DNA from: Muribaculaceae bacterium
GTDB lineage: Bacteria > Bacteroidota > Bacteroidia > Bacteroidales > Muribaculaceae
Length of the DNA: 57,550 nucleotides
Assembly: GCA_017547845.1 (NCBI GenBank)
Contig: JAFYNZ010000059.1
Coordinates: 1-57,550, forward strand
Direction of reading: 5' to 3'
Shown: piece by piece, positions 27,251 through 34,644 of the stretch
How positions within the stretch are numbered: position 1 is the first letter of the stretch
Layout: each line of letters begins with the position of its first letter
Program-made: the position numbers and the translations under genes
The notes under the pieces: generated by a model
The model's input: the letters and a program-made list of their open reading frames with translations, nothing else
What the model was told of the DNA's origin: nothing
Databases searched by the model: none

Positions 27251-29503
27251 TCACTTCACTCTGCCAAAATTCACGCAATCTATAATAGCGTGGTTGGTCG
27301 AGAGATTCATATTCTCATTTTCAGGACGATACTCGATGCAGAGCGTGTGCTTGCCGGCCTTGAGTTCGGTTTTAACCTCGTTGGTCATACCCCAATCGTC
27401 CCAATTTGCTACGCCGCGATGTGGCATTACGACCGTACCTATCTTATTGCCGTCGACTGTGAGCGTACGGATAGCGCACTTGTTTTCCGTATTGACAGGG
27501 CCGTTACCATTTGCATAACGCAATGAAAATGCGTACTCGCCATCAGCAGGCACATCTACAGTGACCGAAATAGCTGCTGTCGAGTGGTCGGTCTCAACAA
27601 ATCCGTTGCCGTTGTATCCTGCTATCGGAGTCAATGGTTGATATGATATTTCTGCCGATTTCATCGATGTTTTTTCGCCCGGCATTTCTACGACAAAGCG
27701 GTCGGCATTAGAGCGTGGCTCACTTGCAAACGACTCGACACCCGCTTCGCTGACACCGATCACTTGCCACTCGCCTTGCTCTGTGAGTGCATACGATGTC
27801 TGACGAGTTTTAGCCACACGCTTACCATTGAGAATGACCTCATAATGGCCGATATACTCTATCGGATTCCAGCAAAGACGACCATCTTCAATCCATGCGA
27901 TAGGCGTGAGTGGAGCCTTGAGGTTAGGTTGATTATTGACAGCTTGTGCCGGGATTTCTTCGCAATCCATCTCTATAACGATTTCATTCACACCCTTAAT
28001 GTCAGCAGGAATGAATGGCTTGCACTCCTTGCCATTGAGCATGAACGACTTAATGCGTTGACCATGACCTTTGACTGTGATATTGAGCTTTGCGTCGCGA
28101 TATGTAAAGTTGCTTAGCGTGCGATTGTCAGCCATCACCTTTGGCACAAATGGGCTGAACGACAGACCGTTGTCTTCGTAATTGATACCGAAAAGAATGC
28201 GACAAGTCAATGCGATATTGCCCGACAACGACCAAAGCATATTCGACGAGTTGAGCTCAGTCGCAATGTCGCCATTGTCGAGGTTGAAGTTCTCCTTGTT
28301 GGTAGCAAAAAGAGCCGCCGGACGGAACACAGAGCCGAAGCCTTGCAAAGTCGCTTGCTCATTGCCTGCCTTAGCACATGCCAATGTCCAATACGATGCA
28401 ACGAATGGCCAAAGGGCATTGTTGTGATATGACGGCATGTCGCTAATCTGCGGATAGAAAATAGCCACACCATATGGGGTCGTCGGATTACTCTGCGAGA
28501 TAGTCTTAGCGCGCTCAGGCGAAGCCACATTGAAGAGGATAGCAAGCGACTCGCCAAGTGTCTCAGCACGAGGATTGAGTATCATATTTTCGCGACCATA
28601 GGTATACATCGCATAGTAGCCCTTATCGTCCATCCAGAACACGCGGTTGATAGCGTCAGTCAGACTCTTGGCAGCTTCAGCATAACGCTTGGCTTCCTTC
28701 TTTTTGCCCAATTCATCGGCGATTTTCGACAATATACGCAACCCTTCGGCATGCACCACCGACGTATTCATCGCCTCGCTATTGTAGATGTCGGCTGTCT
28801 GCATCCATTTCGGGTAGCTCTGTTCACGCCAGTCGATAAACGATGTCTCACCTCTGACAAGGCCCGACTCTGCGTTGTAGACCACCTTGAAATCATCTTC
28901 AAACGAGTCACGAATCACCGGGTAGATAAATTTCAACCACTCCTTGTCGCCGGTCACCTTATAGACTTCGTAGGCAGCAACTGCCCAAATCATACGGTCG
29001 GAGCTAACAGGCCATGCACCACCCGAGCCGGTGTCTTGAATTATACGGCCGTTGGCATTCACCTTCTTCATCAACGAAATCTTAGATGCCTCAGGCTGCA
29101 TGTAGGCCATCGAGAGAATGATAGAGTAACTCACATCGCGTGTCCAGACGCCTGCCCACTCCTTACCGGTGCGAAGCGTGGTGTCGGGCTCAACGGCGTT
29201 GACCATCTCGTCAAGTCCCATATTGAAAACAGCTGCGTGCAGAGTGTTGGATGTTGTCAGGCGTGGATACATACTGATATCGTTCTTCAGTTTCCACACA
29301 TGCTCCACAGGCATAAAATAGTGAGGCTGAGCGTAATACGACGACACAATTTCGGTCGATGATGGTGCATGAGCGACATATTCGCCTTGGATTATCGAGT
29401 CACCCCTCCAGACATAAGCGTCTGTCTTGACAATTTCTTGTGCTTGCACCGACACGCCTACAGAGGCCAGCGCCAACGCAGCGACTAACTTATTAACCTT
29501 CAT
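27251..29503 (-). CDS. Secreted six-hairpin (MGH1/trehalase-like) glycoside hydrolase with C-terminal accessory domains
   Basis: A 750-residue protein with signal peptide (1-21, cleaved after VQA). An (alpha/alpha)6-barrel region (about 60-450) carries EWAGVWTRDVSYS, ETSFIDWREQSYP and YHNNALWPFVASYWT, the Trp/Asp-rich features of glucoamylase-type, trehalase-like or debranching glycosidases. Residues about 455-520 form a beta domain, about 530-615 are fibronectin-like (PLTPIAWIEDGRLCWNP), and about 630-750 resemble a carbohydrate-binding jelly roll (ISVTVDVPADGEYAFSLRYANGNG). I cannot assign the CAZy family or substrate. It is monocistronic, with its own terminator and multiple promoter-like boxes upstream. 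No SusC/SusD pair is near. Confidence 0.8.
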   Translation of the reverse strand: MKVNKLVAALALASVGVSVQAQEIVKTDAYVWRGDSIIQGEYVAHAPSSTEIVSSYYAQPHYFMPVEHVWKLKNDISMYPRLTTSNTLHAAVFNMGLDEMVNAVEPDTTLRTGKEWAGVWTRDVSYSIILSMAYMQPEASKISLMKKVNANGRIIQDTGSGGAWPVSSDRMIWAVAAYEVYKVTGDKEWLKFIYPVIRDSFEDDFKVVYNAESGLVRGETSFIDWREQSYPKWMQTADIYNSEAMNTSVVHAEGLRILSKIADELGKKKEAKRYAEAAKSLTDAINRVFWMDDKGYYAMYTYGRENMILNPRAETLGESLAILFNVASPERAKTISQSNPTTPYGVAIFYPQISDMPSYHNNALWPFVASYWTLACAKAGNEQATLQGFGSVFRPAALFATNKENFNLDNGDIATELNSSNMLWSLSGNIALTCRILFGINYEDNGLSFSPFVPKVMADNRTLSNFTYRDAKLNITVKGHGQRIKSFMLNGKECKPFIPADIKGVNEIVIEMDCEEIPAQAVNNQPNLKAPLTPIAWIEDGRLCWNPIEYIGHYEVILNGKRVAKTRQTSYALTEQGEWQVIGVSEAGVESFASEPRSNADRFVVEMPGEKTSMKSAEISYQPLTPIAGYNGNGFVETDHSTAAISVTVDVPADGEYAFSLRYANGNGPVNTENKCAIRTLTVDGNKIGTVVMPHRGVANWDDWGMTNEVKTELKAGKHTLCIEYRPENENMNLSTNHAIIDCVNFGRVK

Positions 29504-29542
29504 ATCCGTTTAAAATTTTTAATTTCCTAACTGTGAACTATG

Positions 29543-29717
29543 CAAAGATACAACAAATCGAGTGCAGAAGCAATAGGTTTACCTAATTGTTTATGCCGAG
29601 ATGCCATAAATCCACTCGCAAAGATACAACAAACGAGCGAGAAACACGAAGCTTACTTCAGTATTTTTCACAGCGAGTGCAGCAAATCTTCGAGATTCAT
29701 CTCAAAGATACAACAAA
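29543..29717 (-). promoter_or_regulatory. Three exact copies of a promoter-like 15-mer before the glycosidase gene
   Basis: The 15-mer that reads CAAAGATACAACAAA on the plus strand occurs at 29543-29557, 29619-29633 and 29703-29717, spaced 76 and 84 nt. On the minus strand each contains TATCTTTG, an exact -7 box oriented toward the glycosidase. The nearest copy has ATTG at the -33 distance and would start transcription about 33 nt before the ATG. A short ORF that could be read on the plus strand through this repeat tract is judged spurious. Confidence 0.6.
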
Positions 29718-30030
29718 CTCTCGAAAAATCAGCTCAAATTAGCAAATTTTAGACTCATCATACAAATACGCAGTTGAAATATGATAAAACGATACCCAAT
29801 CACACCAAAATCAATGAAACTATTTTCACAAATATAATAAATAAGCAAAAAATGATAGCAAATTTAAATGAATTTACTTTGTGTAAAATTGTAAGCAACT
29901 TTTTGTTTGATGTTTCATTTTATTGCAAAACTATTTGAGTTTGTAGAAAGCAGTGGTGGCTATGAAGTTCGTGAAATAGGCTTATAGGTCATAAATGGTG
30001 GTTATGGTCTGGCAGATGTGCGGGGTGTAC
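29718..30030. other. AT-rich intergenic stretch
   Basis: About 310 nt of strongly AT-biased sequence with short A and T runs. I see no convincing ORF, RNA structure, consensus promoter or repeat beyond the 15-mers that end at 29717. Confidence 0.6.
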
Positions 30031-30070
30031 AAAAAAAGACGTAGCCTAATGGAAGGTAAGCTACGTCTTT
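30031..30070 (-). terminator. Intrinsic terminator of the outer-membrane barrel gene
   Basis: On the minus strand AAAGACGTAGC (plus 30060-30070) pairs perfectly with GCTACGTCTTT (plus 30035-30045) and runs into seven T. The loop is 14 nt. It lies about 120 nt beyond the barrel gene stop. Confidence 0.85.
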
Positions 30071-30189
30071 GTGTCGTATTTGAGTACAATTAGCAAATAA
30101 TGCTCTAATTTCAGAGAGTAAAATTTACTTTTGTGTGATGACTATTTTTTAATAGCCGATTGAATTGATAACGGACGTAATCGGGTTGA

Positions 30190-30774
30190 TTACCATTCAA
30201 AGCCGATGGTTGCACCGATGCTGTGGCGGTCCCAATATCTACATCCGTCAACTAAGAGTTGATATGTGAAGCCGACGTTGAGGGCTTGTTTTGGCTTGTG
30301 TTTATTGATAGGGAATCGTACGCCAAGCGTTGGACGAAGGTAGAAATTTTCGTTTGGATTGTAGTTGAATGTGAAACCGGCACCCAGTCTGAGGTCAAGA
30401 TTAGCACTTACCTTGCTTTGGTTGCCAAAAAGGAAACGGAAGTCAGCATAAAGAGGCACCATAACTTGCGGGTCATAGTAGTTGCGACCGTCGCTTGGAA
30501 GCATAATGTCAACGCCGGCACCGACACCCATAAAGAGCCAGTTGCTATATTTGAAACCTTGTGTTGTCGAGAAATCGACAAAGTCAAAAATGTCGCTGCC
30601 GACACCTTTGAGGTAAGACACTTCAACGTAGCCTTTGTAGTTGAAATTACCTGACAATGCAGGAGACAATAGTTGTGGGATTTGGTTTGCTATTTCGTAG
30701 AATTGAGCTTTGGCTACTCCTGTAAATGATAGAGAAATAACAAGAATTAGGATTAGTCTTTTTAGTTGTTTCAT
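30190..30774 (-). CDS. Outer-membrane beta-barrel protein
   Basis: A 194-residue protein with a signal peptide (1-23, ending AKAQ). Alternating hydrophobic strands follow (YKGYVEVSYLKG, WLFMGVGAGVDIML, PLYADFRFLFG, ANLDLRLGAGFTFN, FYLRPTLGVRFPI, ALNVGFTYQLLV, SIGATIGFEW), ending in an aromatic residue as outer-membrane barrels do. About eight strands are likely, so a small OmpA/OmpX-like barrel of unknown role. It is common for Bacteroidetes to hold many such uncharacterised barrels. It has its own promoter and terminator. Confidence 0.8.
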   Translation of the reverse strand: MKQLKRLILILVISLSFTGVAKAQFYEIANQIPQLLSPALSGNFNYKGYVEVSYLKGVGSDIFDFVDFSTTQGFKYSNWLFMGVGAGVDIMLPSDGRNYYDPQVMVPLYADFRFLFGNQSKVSANLDLRLGAGFTFNYNPNENFYLRPTLGVRFPINKHKPKQALNVGFTYQLLVDGCRYWDRHSIGATIGFEW

Positions 30775-30808
30775 GGGTTAATTAGTTATTAAATTGTGGA
30801 TATTGTCG

Positions 30809-30839
30809 CAAATTTAGCTATAACATTTGATATGTCAAA
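30809..30839 (-). promoter_or_regulatory. Promoter of the outer-membrane barrel gene (TTTG-N19-TAAATTTG)
   Basis: On the minus strand TTTG (plus 30836-30839), 19 nt, TAAATTTG (plus 30809-30816) match consensus exactly. The start would be about 28 nt before the ATG. It diverges from the EamA promoter about 95 nt away. Confidence 0.75.
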
Positions 30840-30931
30840 AAAATAAGCGATTTTATGCAACCCGCAGATTAAACGAGCAAGTTCGAAATGGCATAATCTC
30901 TTGCTAACACATTGTAAAAATAGCATTTCGT

Positions 30932-30963
30932 TTTGGTCACTTGAATGCTTTTGCTTAATTTTG
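30932..30963 (+). promoter_or_regulatory. Promoter of the EamA transporter gene (TTTG-N20-TAATTTTG)
   Basis: TTTG (30932-30935) and TAATTTTG (30956-30963) are 20 nt apart, an exact match. The predicted start near 30969 decides the translation start: the in-frame ATG at 30901 lies upstream of it, so the ATG at 30991 is used. Confidence 0.8.
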
Positions 30964-30990
30964 CTCTATAATTATAAATGTGATATCATT

Positions 30991-31899
30991 ATGATACTTC
31001 GTGAGAAGACATTAGGACACTTGGCATGTTTCATCGCATATGCCATCTTCGGCATCAACATAATTGTGTGCAAAGATCTGACAGCAAGCCGGTTGCTGTC
31101 GCCTATCGCCTTGTTCTTCATACGCTCTTTGGGGGCGGGGTCTCTCTTCTGGCTTCTTTCACTCTTCCGCCCAAAAGAAAAGGTCGAGAAAAAGGATATG
31201 GGCAAGATTCTGATGGCTTCGTTGCTTGGTTTCTTCGTCACGCAAGTCACATTCTTGGTGGCGATACCCGACATTACGCCGATGGACTGTTCCATCGTGA
31301 GTTCGCTATCGCCCATTTACACGATGTTCATAGCCGCTTATGCCTTGAAAGAACCTATCACATGGCGCAAGTCGGGTGGTGTGCTCATCAGTTTCCTCGG
31401 CATCATCTACTTGATACTCAACAGCGTAACGAGCAGTGGAGGTGCTACACAGACACACCTGCAAGGTATCTTACTGATGGTCTTAAACGGATTGGCCTTC
31501 TCCCTCTATTTGGGGCTGTTCAAGCCGGTCATACAGCGATATTCCATCATCACCTTTATGAAATGGATTTTCCTTTTTTCGACGGTCATGACCTTGCCTT
31601 GGGGATGCCTCGAACTGATAGAACTGGACACAAGTCGCTTCACAGGGACTTATCTATCCGAACTGGCTTTCCTCATTGTGTGCTCCACATTCATCACCTA
31701 TTTCCTCATTCCGGTAGGACAGAAACGCATCCGTCCGACGCTGGTCAGCATGTACTCGTATGTGCAACCCATCATCGCCGTCGTGATCAGCATCTGTATC
31801 GGCATGGACAGCCTGACATGGCAGAAAGTGTTGGCAGCGCTGATGGTATTCGGAGGCGTGGTAATGGTGAATTACAGCAAAAGTGCAAACCCAAAGTAA
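30991..31899 (+). CDS. EamA/DMT-family transporter
   Basis: A 302-residue inner-membrane protein with about ten helices in two related halves, the DMT/EamA (RhaT-like) fold. The first half contains FIRSLGAGSLFWLL and TPMDCSIVSSLSPIYTMF, with ALKEPITWRKSGGVLISFLGIIYLI typical of the end of an EamA unit. The second half repeats this (SMYSYVQPIIAVVISI, ALMVFGGVVMVNY). Such proteins export metabolites or amino acids; the substrate is unknown. Start chosen at 30991 from the promoter position. The minisatellite at 31941-32100 follows its stop. Confidence 0.88.
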   Translation: MILREKTLGHLACFIAYAIFGINIIVCKDLTASRLLSPIALFFIRSLGAGSLFWLLSLFRPKEKVEKKDMGKILMASLLGFFVTQVTFLVAIPDITPMDCSIVSSLSPIYTMFIAAYALKEPITWRKSGGVLISFLGIIYLILNSVTSSGGATQTHLQGILLMVLNGLAFSLYLGLFKPVIQRYSIITFMKWIFLFSTVMTLPWGCLELIELDTSRFTGTYLSELAFLIVCSTFITYFLIPVGQKRIRPTLVSMYSYVQPIIAVVISICIGMDSLTWQKVLAALMVFGGVVMVNYSKSANPK

Positions 31900-31940
31900 C
31901 GACACTCCCCCACTTTCTTTTACTACCCACCTTTGATTTT

Positions 31941-32100
31941 CACACTTTTCCGAGTTTGACACCCATCAAAAATCACACTTTTCCGAGTTTGATACCCATC
32001 AAAAAACACACTTATTCCACTTTGACAACCCTCAAAAACTACACTTTTCCGAGTTTGATAGCCGCTAAAAAAACACACTTTTTCCACTTTGAAAGCAACA
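31941..32100. repeat. 33-bp tandem repeat (about five units)
   Basis: Units begin at about 31941, 31974, 32007, 32040 and 32074, so the period is 33 bp with one 34-bp step. The unit is roughly CACACTTTTCCGAGTTTGAT followed by ACCCATCAAAAAA. The first two units are nearly identical; units three and five share a variant (TTCCACTTTGA). Most units contain a small dyad, TTTGA-N6-TCAAA or TTTGAT-N4-ATCAAA. On the minus strand the period keeps an open frame (31923-32162, 79 codons) with an 11-residue repeat of the type FFDGYQTRKSV. The rest of 31900-32437 holds only the promoter at 32217-32247. Confidence 0.85.
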
Positions 32101-32216
32101 TCTTTGAGATAAAAAACGCAGTTCGACCATGAGCAAACAACATTCTTCGGCAACGAAAACAAGCTTGCAAACCATGTGAGTCAGGGTGTGGCGATAGGAT
32201 TTTTTCGGGGGATTTC

Positions 32217-32247
32217 TTTCGTAGGAGAAAGAATATGATTAATTTTG
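32217..32247 (+). promoter_or_regulatory. Promoter of the secreted endonuclease gene (TTTC-N19-TAATTTTG)
   Basis: The -7 box TAATTTTG (32240-32247) is exact. TTTC (32217-32220), 19 nt upstream, is one base from consensus. It would give a long leader of about 185 nt before 32438, in which I see no obvious riboswitch. Confidence 0.6.
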
Positions 32248-32437
32248 CAAATAGTTACGACGCGAATGCAGCTCAACGCTATAGGCTTACCATCGCCGGC
32301 GGCATAAATCCGTCAGTCCATTCGAGCAATGCTGCGGAGATATTGCGTAAACTTTATCGGCAGTTGCCAAGCATTCAGACACAATGAAAACACATGAATG
32401 CCAAACCCACCCTCAATATAAATTAATCACACACAAA

Positions 32438-34060
32438 ATGAAATTAACAAAACTATTAGTTGCAACACTCGCCCTGACGGCATTCTCTGCATCAGCTGAA
32501 ATTCCAGAGGGCTACTATGATGCTTGTATCGGAAAGAAACAATCGGCTCTCAAGTCGCAACTCTATACCATCATAAAGAGTCACGACAAAATCTCTTACG
32601 GCTCTTCCGGCACTTGGGGTGCATTTCGCGACACCGACGTTCGCGACAATGGCTACATTTGGGACATCTATACCGACGACGAAGTGGCAATGCCAAGCAG
32701 TGGCTCGGCTTCGGGCATGAACATTGAGCACACTTTCCCGAAATCGTGGTGGGGTGGCTCCAAGAATGACGCCTACTGCGACATCATGCACCTTATGCCT
32801 GTGAATGCTACCGTCAACAGCCGTCGTAGCAACCACCCTTACGCCGAGGTGTCATCGGCCTCTTGGGAAAATACTCGCAGCAAAGTCGGCAAGCCTAAAT
32901 CCGGACAAGGGGGTGGAGCGTCGACCGTCTTCGAGCCTGATGATGAATACAAAGGCGACCTCGCTCGCACATATTTCTATATGGTCACTTGCTACCAAAA
33001 TCTTTCGTGGCAAGGCAATGGCCTACTGACCGCAGCCAACGGCACATACCCCACCCTCCAAGACTGGGCCATCGAAATGCTCCTCGATTGGCACCGCAAC
33101 GACCCGGTGAGCCAGAAAGAACTCGACCGCAACGAGGCCGTCTACTACCACCAAGGCAACCGTAACCCTTTCATTGACCATCCCGACATGGTGGAATATA
33201 TCTGGGGCACAATGCAAGCCACTGAATGGACTGAAGAAGGAGGCGTACTTCCTCCACCAAGCAAAGACCCTGTGTTGACATCTCCTCTTGCTGATGATGT
33301 CTACAACCTCGGAGCTGTGGCATATGGCGAATATACCCAAATCGAAATACCTGTGCTCGGCACCAACTTCTCTCACACGGCGACTGCCACCATCAAAGGC
33401 ACTGATGCAGAAATGTTTAGCCTCATCTTCTCCAACACCGAGATGAATGCCCTCACACTGACAGCCAAGCAGATAAACTCCGTCACCGGTCATGTGCTCA
33501 AGGTGCGTTATACGCCTGCGTCTATCACGGCCGACGACGCTTGTCACTCAGCGACCATCGAATTGACATCAGCCGACCTTGCCACCCCTATAACAGTCTA
33601 TCTACAAGGATCTTGCTACGAATTAGAAGATGTGGCAAGCGTGGTAGCACTTGATGCCACCGACATCACCGACGATGGGTACACTGCCAATTGGCTCGCA
33701 TCGACACAACACATCGACTACTACACCGTCTATCGCAACATTTGGGACGAAAACGGCAGCGAAGTAATCATCACCGAAGAGTATGAAGTCGACCCTTCGG
33801 CGACATCTCTCGCCATAACAGGACGCATGAACGACTGCAAAGAGACCTACACCGTCACCGCATCAATGAACGGCATCGAAAGCCCTCATTCCAACCTCAT
33901 CACTATCGAAGCCTCTTCGGCTATTGACATGATTGACACAGACGGCTCAGCGGCTGTCTACTACACACCATCGGGTGTCCGACTCGACAGCAGACCGACC
34001 ACAGCGGGCGTCTACATCGTGCGACAAGGCCTACACACAAGCAAAATCACAATACGCTAA
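32438..34060 (+). CDS. Secreted endonuclease I-family nuclease with C-terminal sorting tail
   Basis: A 540-residue protein starting at the signal peptide MKLTKLLVATLALTAFSASA; the upstream ATG at 32384 adds an unlikely polar leader. The endonuclease I (His-Me finger) domain covers about 22-260, with NIEHTFPKSWW (His98) and the metal-site CDIMHLMPVNATVNSRRSNHPY region. Beta-rich domains follow: about 275-395 (PVLTSPLADDVYNLGAV) and a fibronectin-like one at about 400-490. The C-terminus YYTPSGVRLDS..GVYIV..SKITIR resembles a type IX secretion sorting domain. A role in degrading extracellular DNA is inferred. mazG starts 5 nt after the stop. Confidence 0.88.
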   Translation: MKLTKLLVATLALTAFSASAEIPEGYYDACIGKKQSALKSQLYTIIKSHDKISYGSSGTWGAFRDTDVRDNGYIWDIYTDDEVAMPSSGSASGMNIEHTFPKSWWGGSKNDAYCDIMHLMPVNATVNSRRSNHPYAEVSSASWENTRSKVGKPKSGQGGGASTVFEPDDEYKGDLARTYFYMVTCYQNLSWQGNGLLTAANGTYPTLQDWAIEMLLDWHRNDPVSQKELDRNEAVYYHQGNRNPFIDHPDMVEYIWGTMQATEWTEEGGVLPPPSKDPVLTSPLADDVYNLGAVAYGEYTQIEIPVLGTNFSHTATATIKGTDAEMFSLIFSNTEMNALTLTAKQINSVTGHVLKVRYTPASITADDACHSATIELTSADLATPITVYLQGSCYELEDVASVVALDATDITDDGYTANWLASTQHIDYYTVYRNIWDENGSEVIITEEYEVDPSATSLAITGRMNDCKETYTVTASMNGIESPHSNLITIEASSAIDMIDTDGSAAVYYTPSGVRLDSRPTTAGVYIVRQGLHTSKITIR

Positions 34061-34065
34061 TCACT

Positions 34066-34389
34066 ATGGAGATAAAAGAAGCACAAGAGATTGTTGACCA
34101 ATGGATTAAGACTGTCGGCGTACGCTATTTCAGCGAATTGACCAACATGGCATTGCTCACCGAAGAAGTCGGTGAGGTCGCTCGCATCATTGCCCGACGA
34201 TATGGCGACCAAGTAGCCAAACAAGGCGACCTCGACAAGCAATTGGCCGACGAATTGGCCGATGTGCTCTGGGTGCTTATCTGCATTGCCAATCAGACAG
34301 GCATCGATCTCGAGGAGGCCCTTCGTCGCAACATCGACAAGAAACTCACCCGCGACAAAGATCGCTTCGAGTCCCTTCGCCAGAGTTGA
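34066..34389 (+). CDS. MazG-like nucleotide pyrophosphohydrolase
   Basis: A 107-residue all-alpha protein of the MazG/dUTPase-2 superfamily. The metal-binding motif TEEVGEVAR near residue 32 and DELADVLWVLI near 64 supply the expected EExxE and ExxD acids. Such short forms hydrolyse (d)NTPs or aberrant nucleotides to monophosphates, probably a house-cleaning role. It is 5 nt downstream of the endonuclease gene and followed by a strong hairpin, so the two share a transcript, although they act in different compartments. Confidence 0.88.
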   Translation: MEIKEAQEIVDQWIKTVGVRYFSELTNMALLTEEVGEVARIIARRYGDQVAKQGDLDKQLADELADVLWVLICIANQTGIDLEEALRRNIDKKLTRDKDRFESLRQS

Positions 34390-34422
34390 CACCAACACAT
34401 CAAGAAGCGTTAGCAAAACAAT

Positions 34423-34461
34423 AAAGCATCGGTAGTCCCAATTGGTCGCTACCGATGCTTT
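34423..34461 (+). terminator. Terminator hairpin after mazG
   Basis: AAAGCATCGGTAG (34423-34435) and CTACCGATGCTTT (34449-34461) are perfectly complementary over 13 bp around a 13-nt loop. A short T-rich stretch (GTTTAT) follows. Confidence 0.8.
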
Positions 34462-34502
34462 GTTTATAAACAGGGTTGACAACAAAAAACGCTTCAATTC
34501 TA

Positions 34503-34530
34503 TTACAAAAACCTTACAAATCTATTACAA
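34503..34530 (+). promoter_or_regulatory. Three TTACAA boxes at 11-bp steps (Pho-box-like)
   Basis: TTACAA occurs at 34503-34508, 34514-34519 and 34525-34530, exactly 11 bp apart on one face of the helix. A weaker half site lies at 34492-34497. The last box occupies the place where a -33 element would be for the -7 box at 34546-34553, and no TTTG is present there. Direct repeats of about 11 bp covering the -35 region are the architecture of PhoB/PhoP-activated promoters, and the gene is a phosphate transporter. Confidence 0.6.
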
Positions 34531-34545
34531 TTGTGAATTTTTTGT

Positions 34546-34553
34546 TAAATTTG
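34546..34553 (+). promoter_or_regulatory. -7 box TAAATTTG of the Na+/Pi transporter gene
   Basis: TAAATTTG is an exact TAnnTTTG match without any -33 TTTG at 19-21 nt, as expected of an activator-dependent promoter. The leader would be about 85 nt. Confidence 0.65.
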
Positions 34554-34644
34554 TAGCGGATTAGTGTGCCTTGACGGTTCGCGACACACCCGACTATGCA
34601 CAGCAATCCACTAATAGTCAGACAATTAACCATATCACAACTAT

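Noticed and set aside
29540-29752. 70-codon plus-strand ORF over the 15-mer repeats
   Set aside because: The frame is made of promoter-like repeats and AT-rich sequence, shows repeated IQQT-type words only because of the repeats, and lies in the leader region of the opposite-strand gene.
31941-32100. Reading the 33-bp repeats as a CRISPR array
   Set aside because: The whole 33-bp unit repeats without unique spacers, and no cas genes are in the window.
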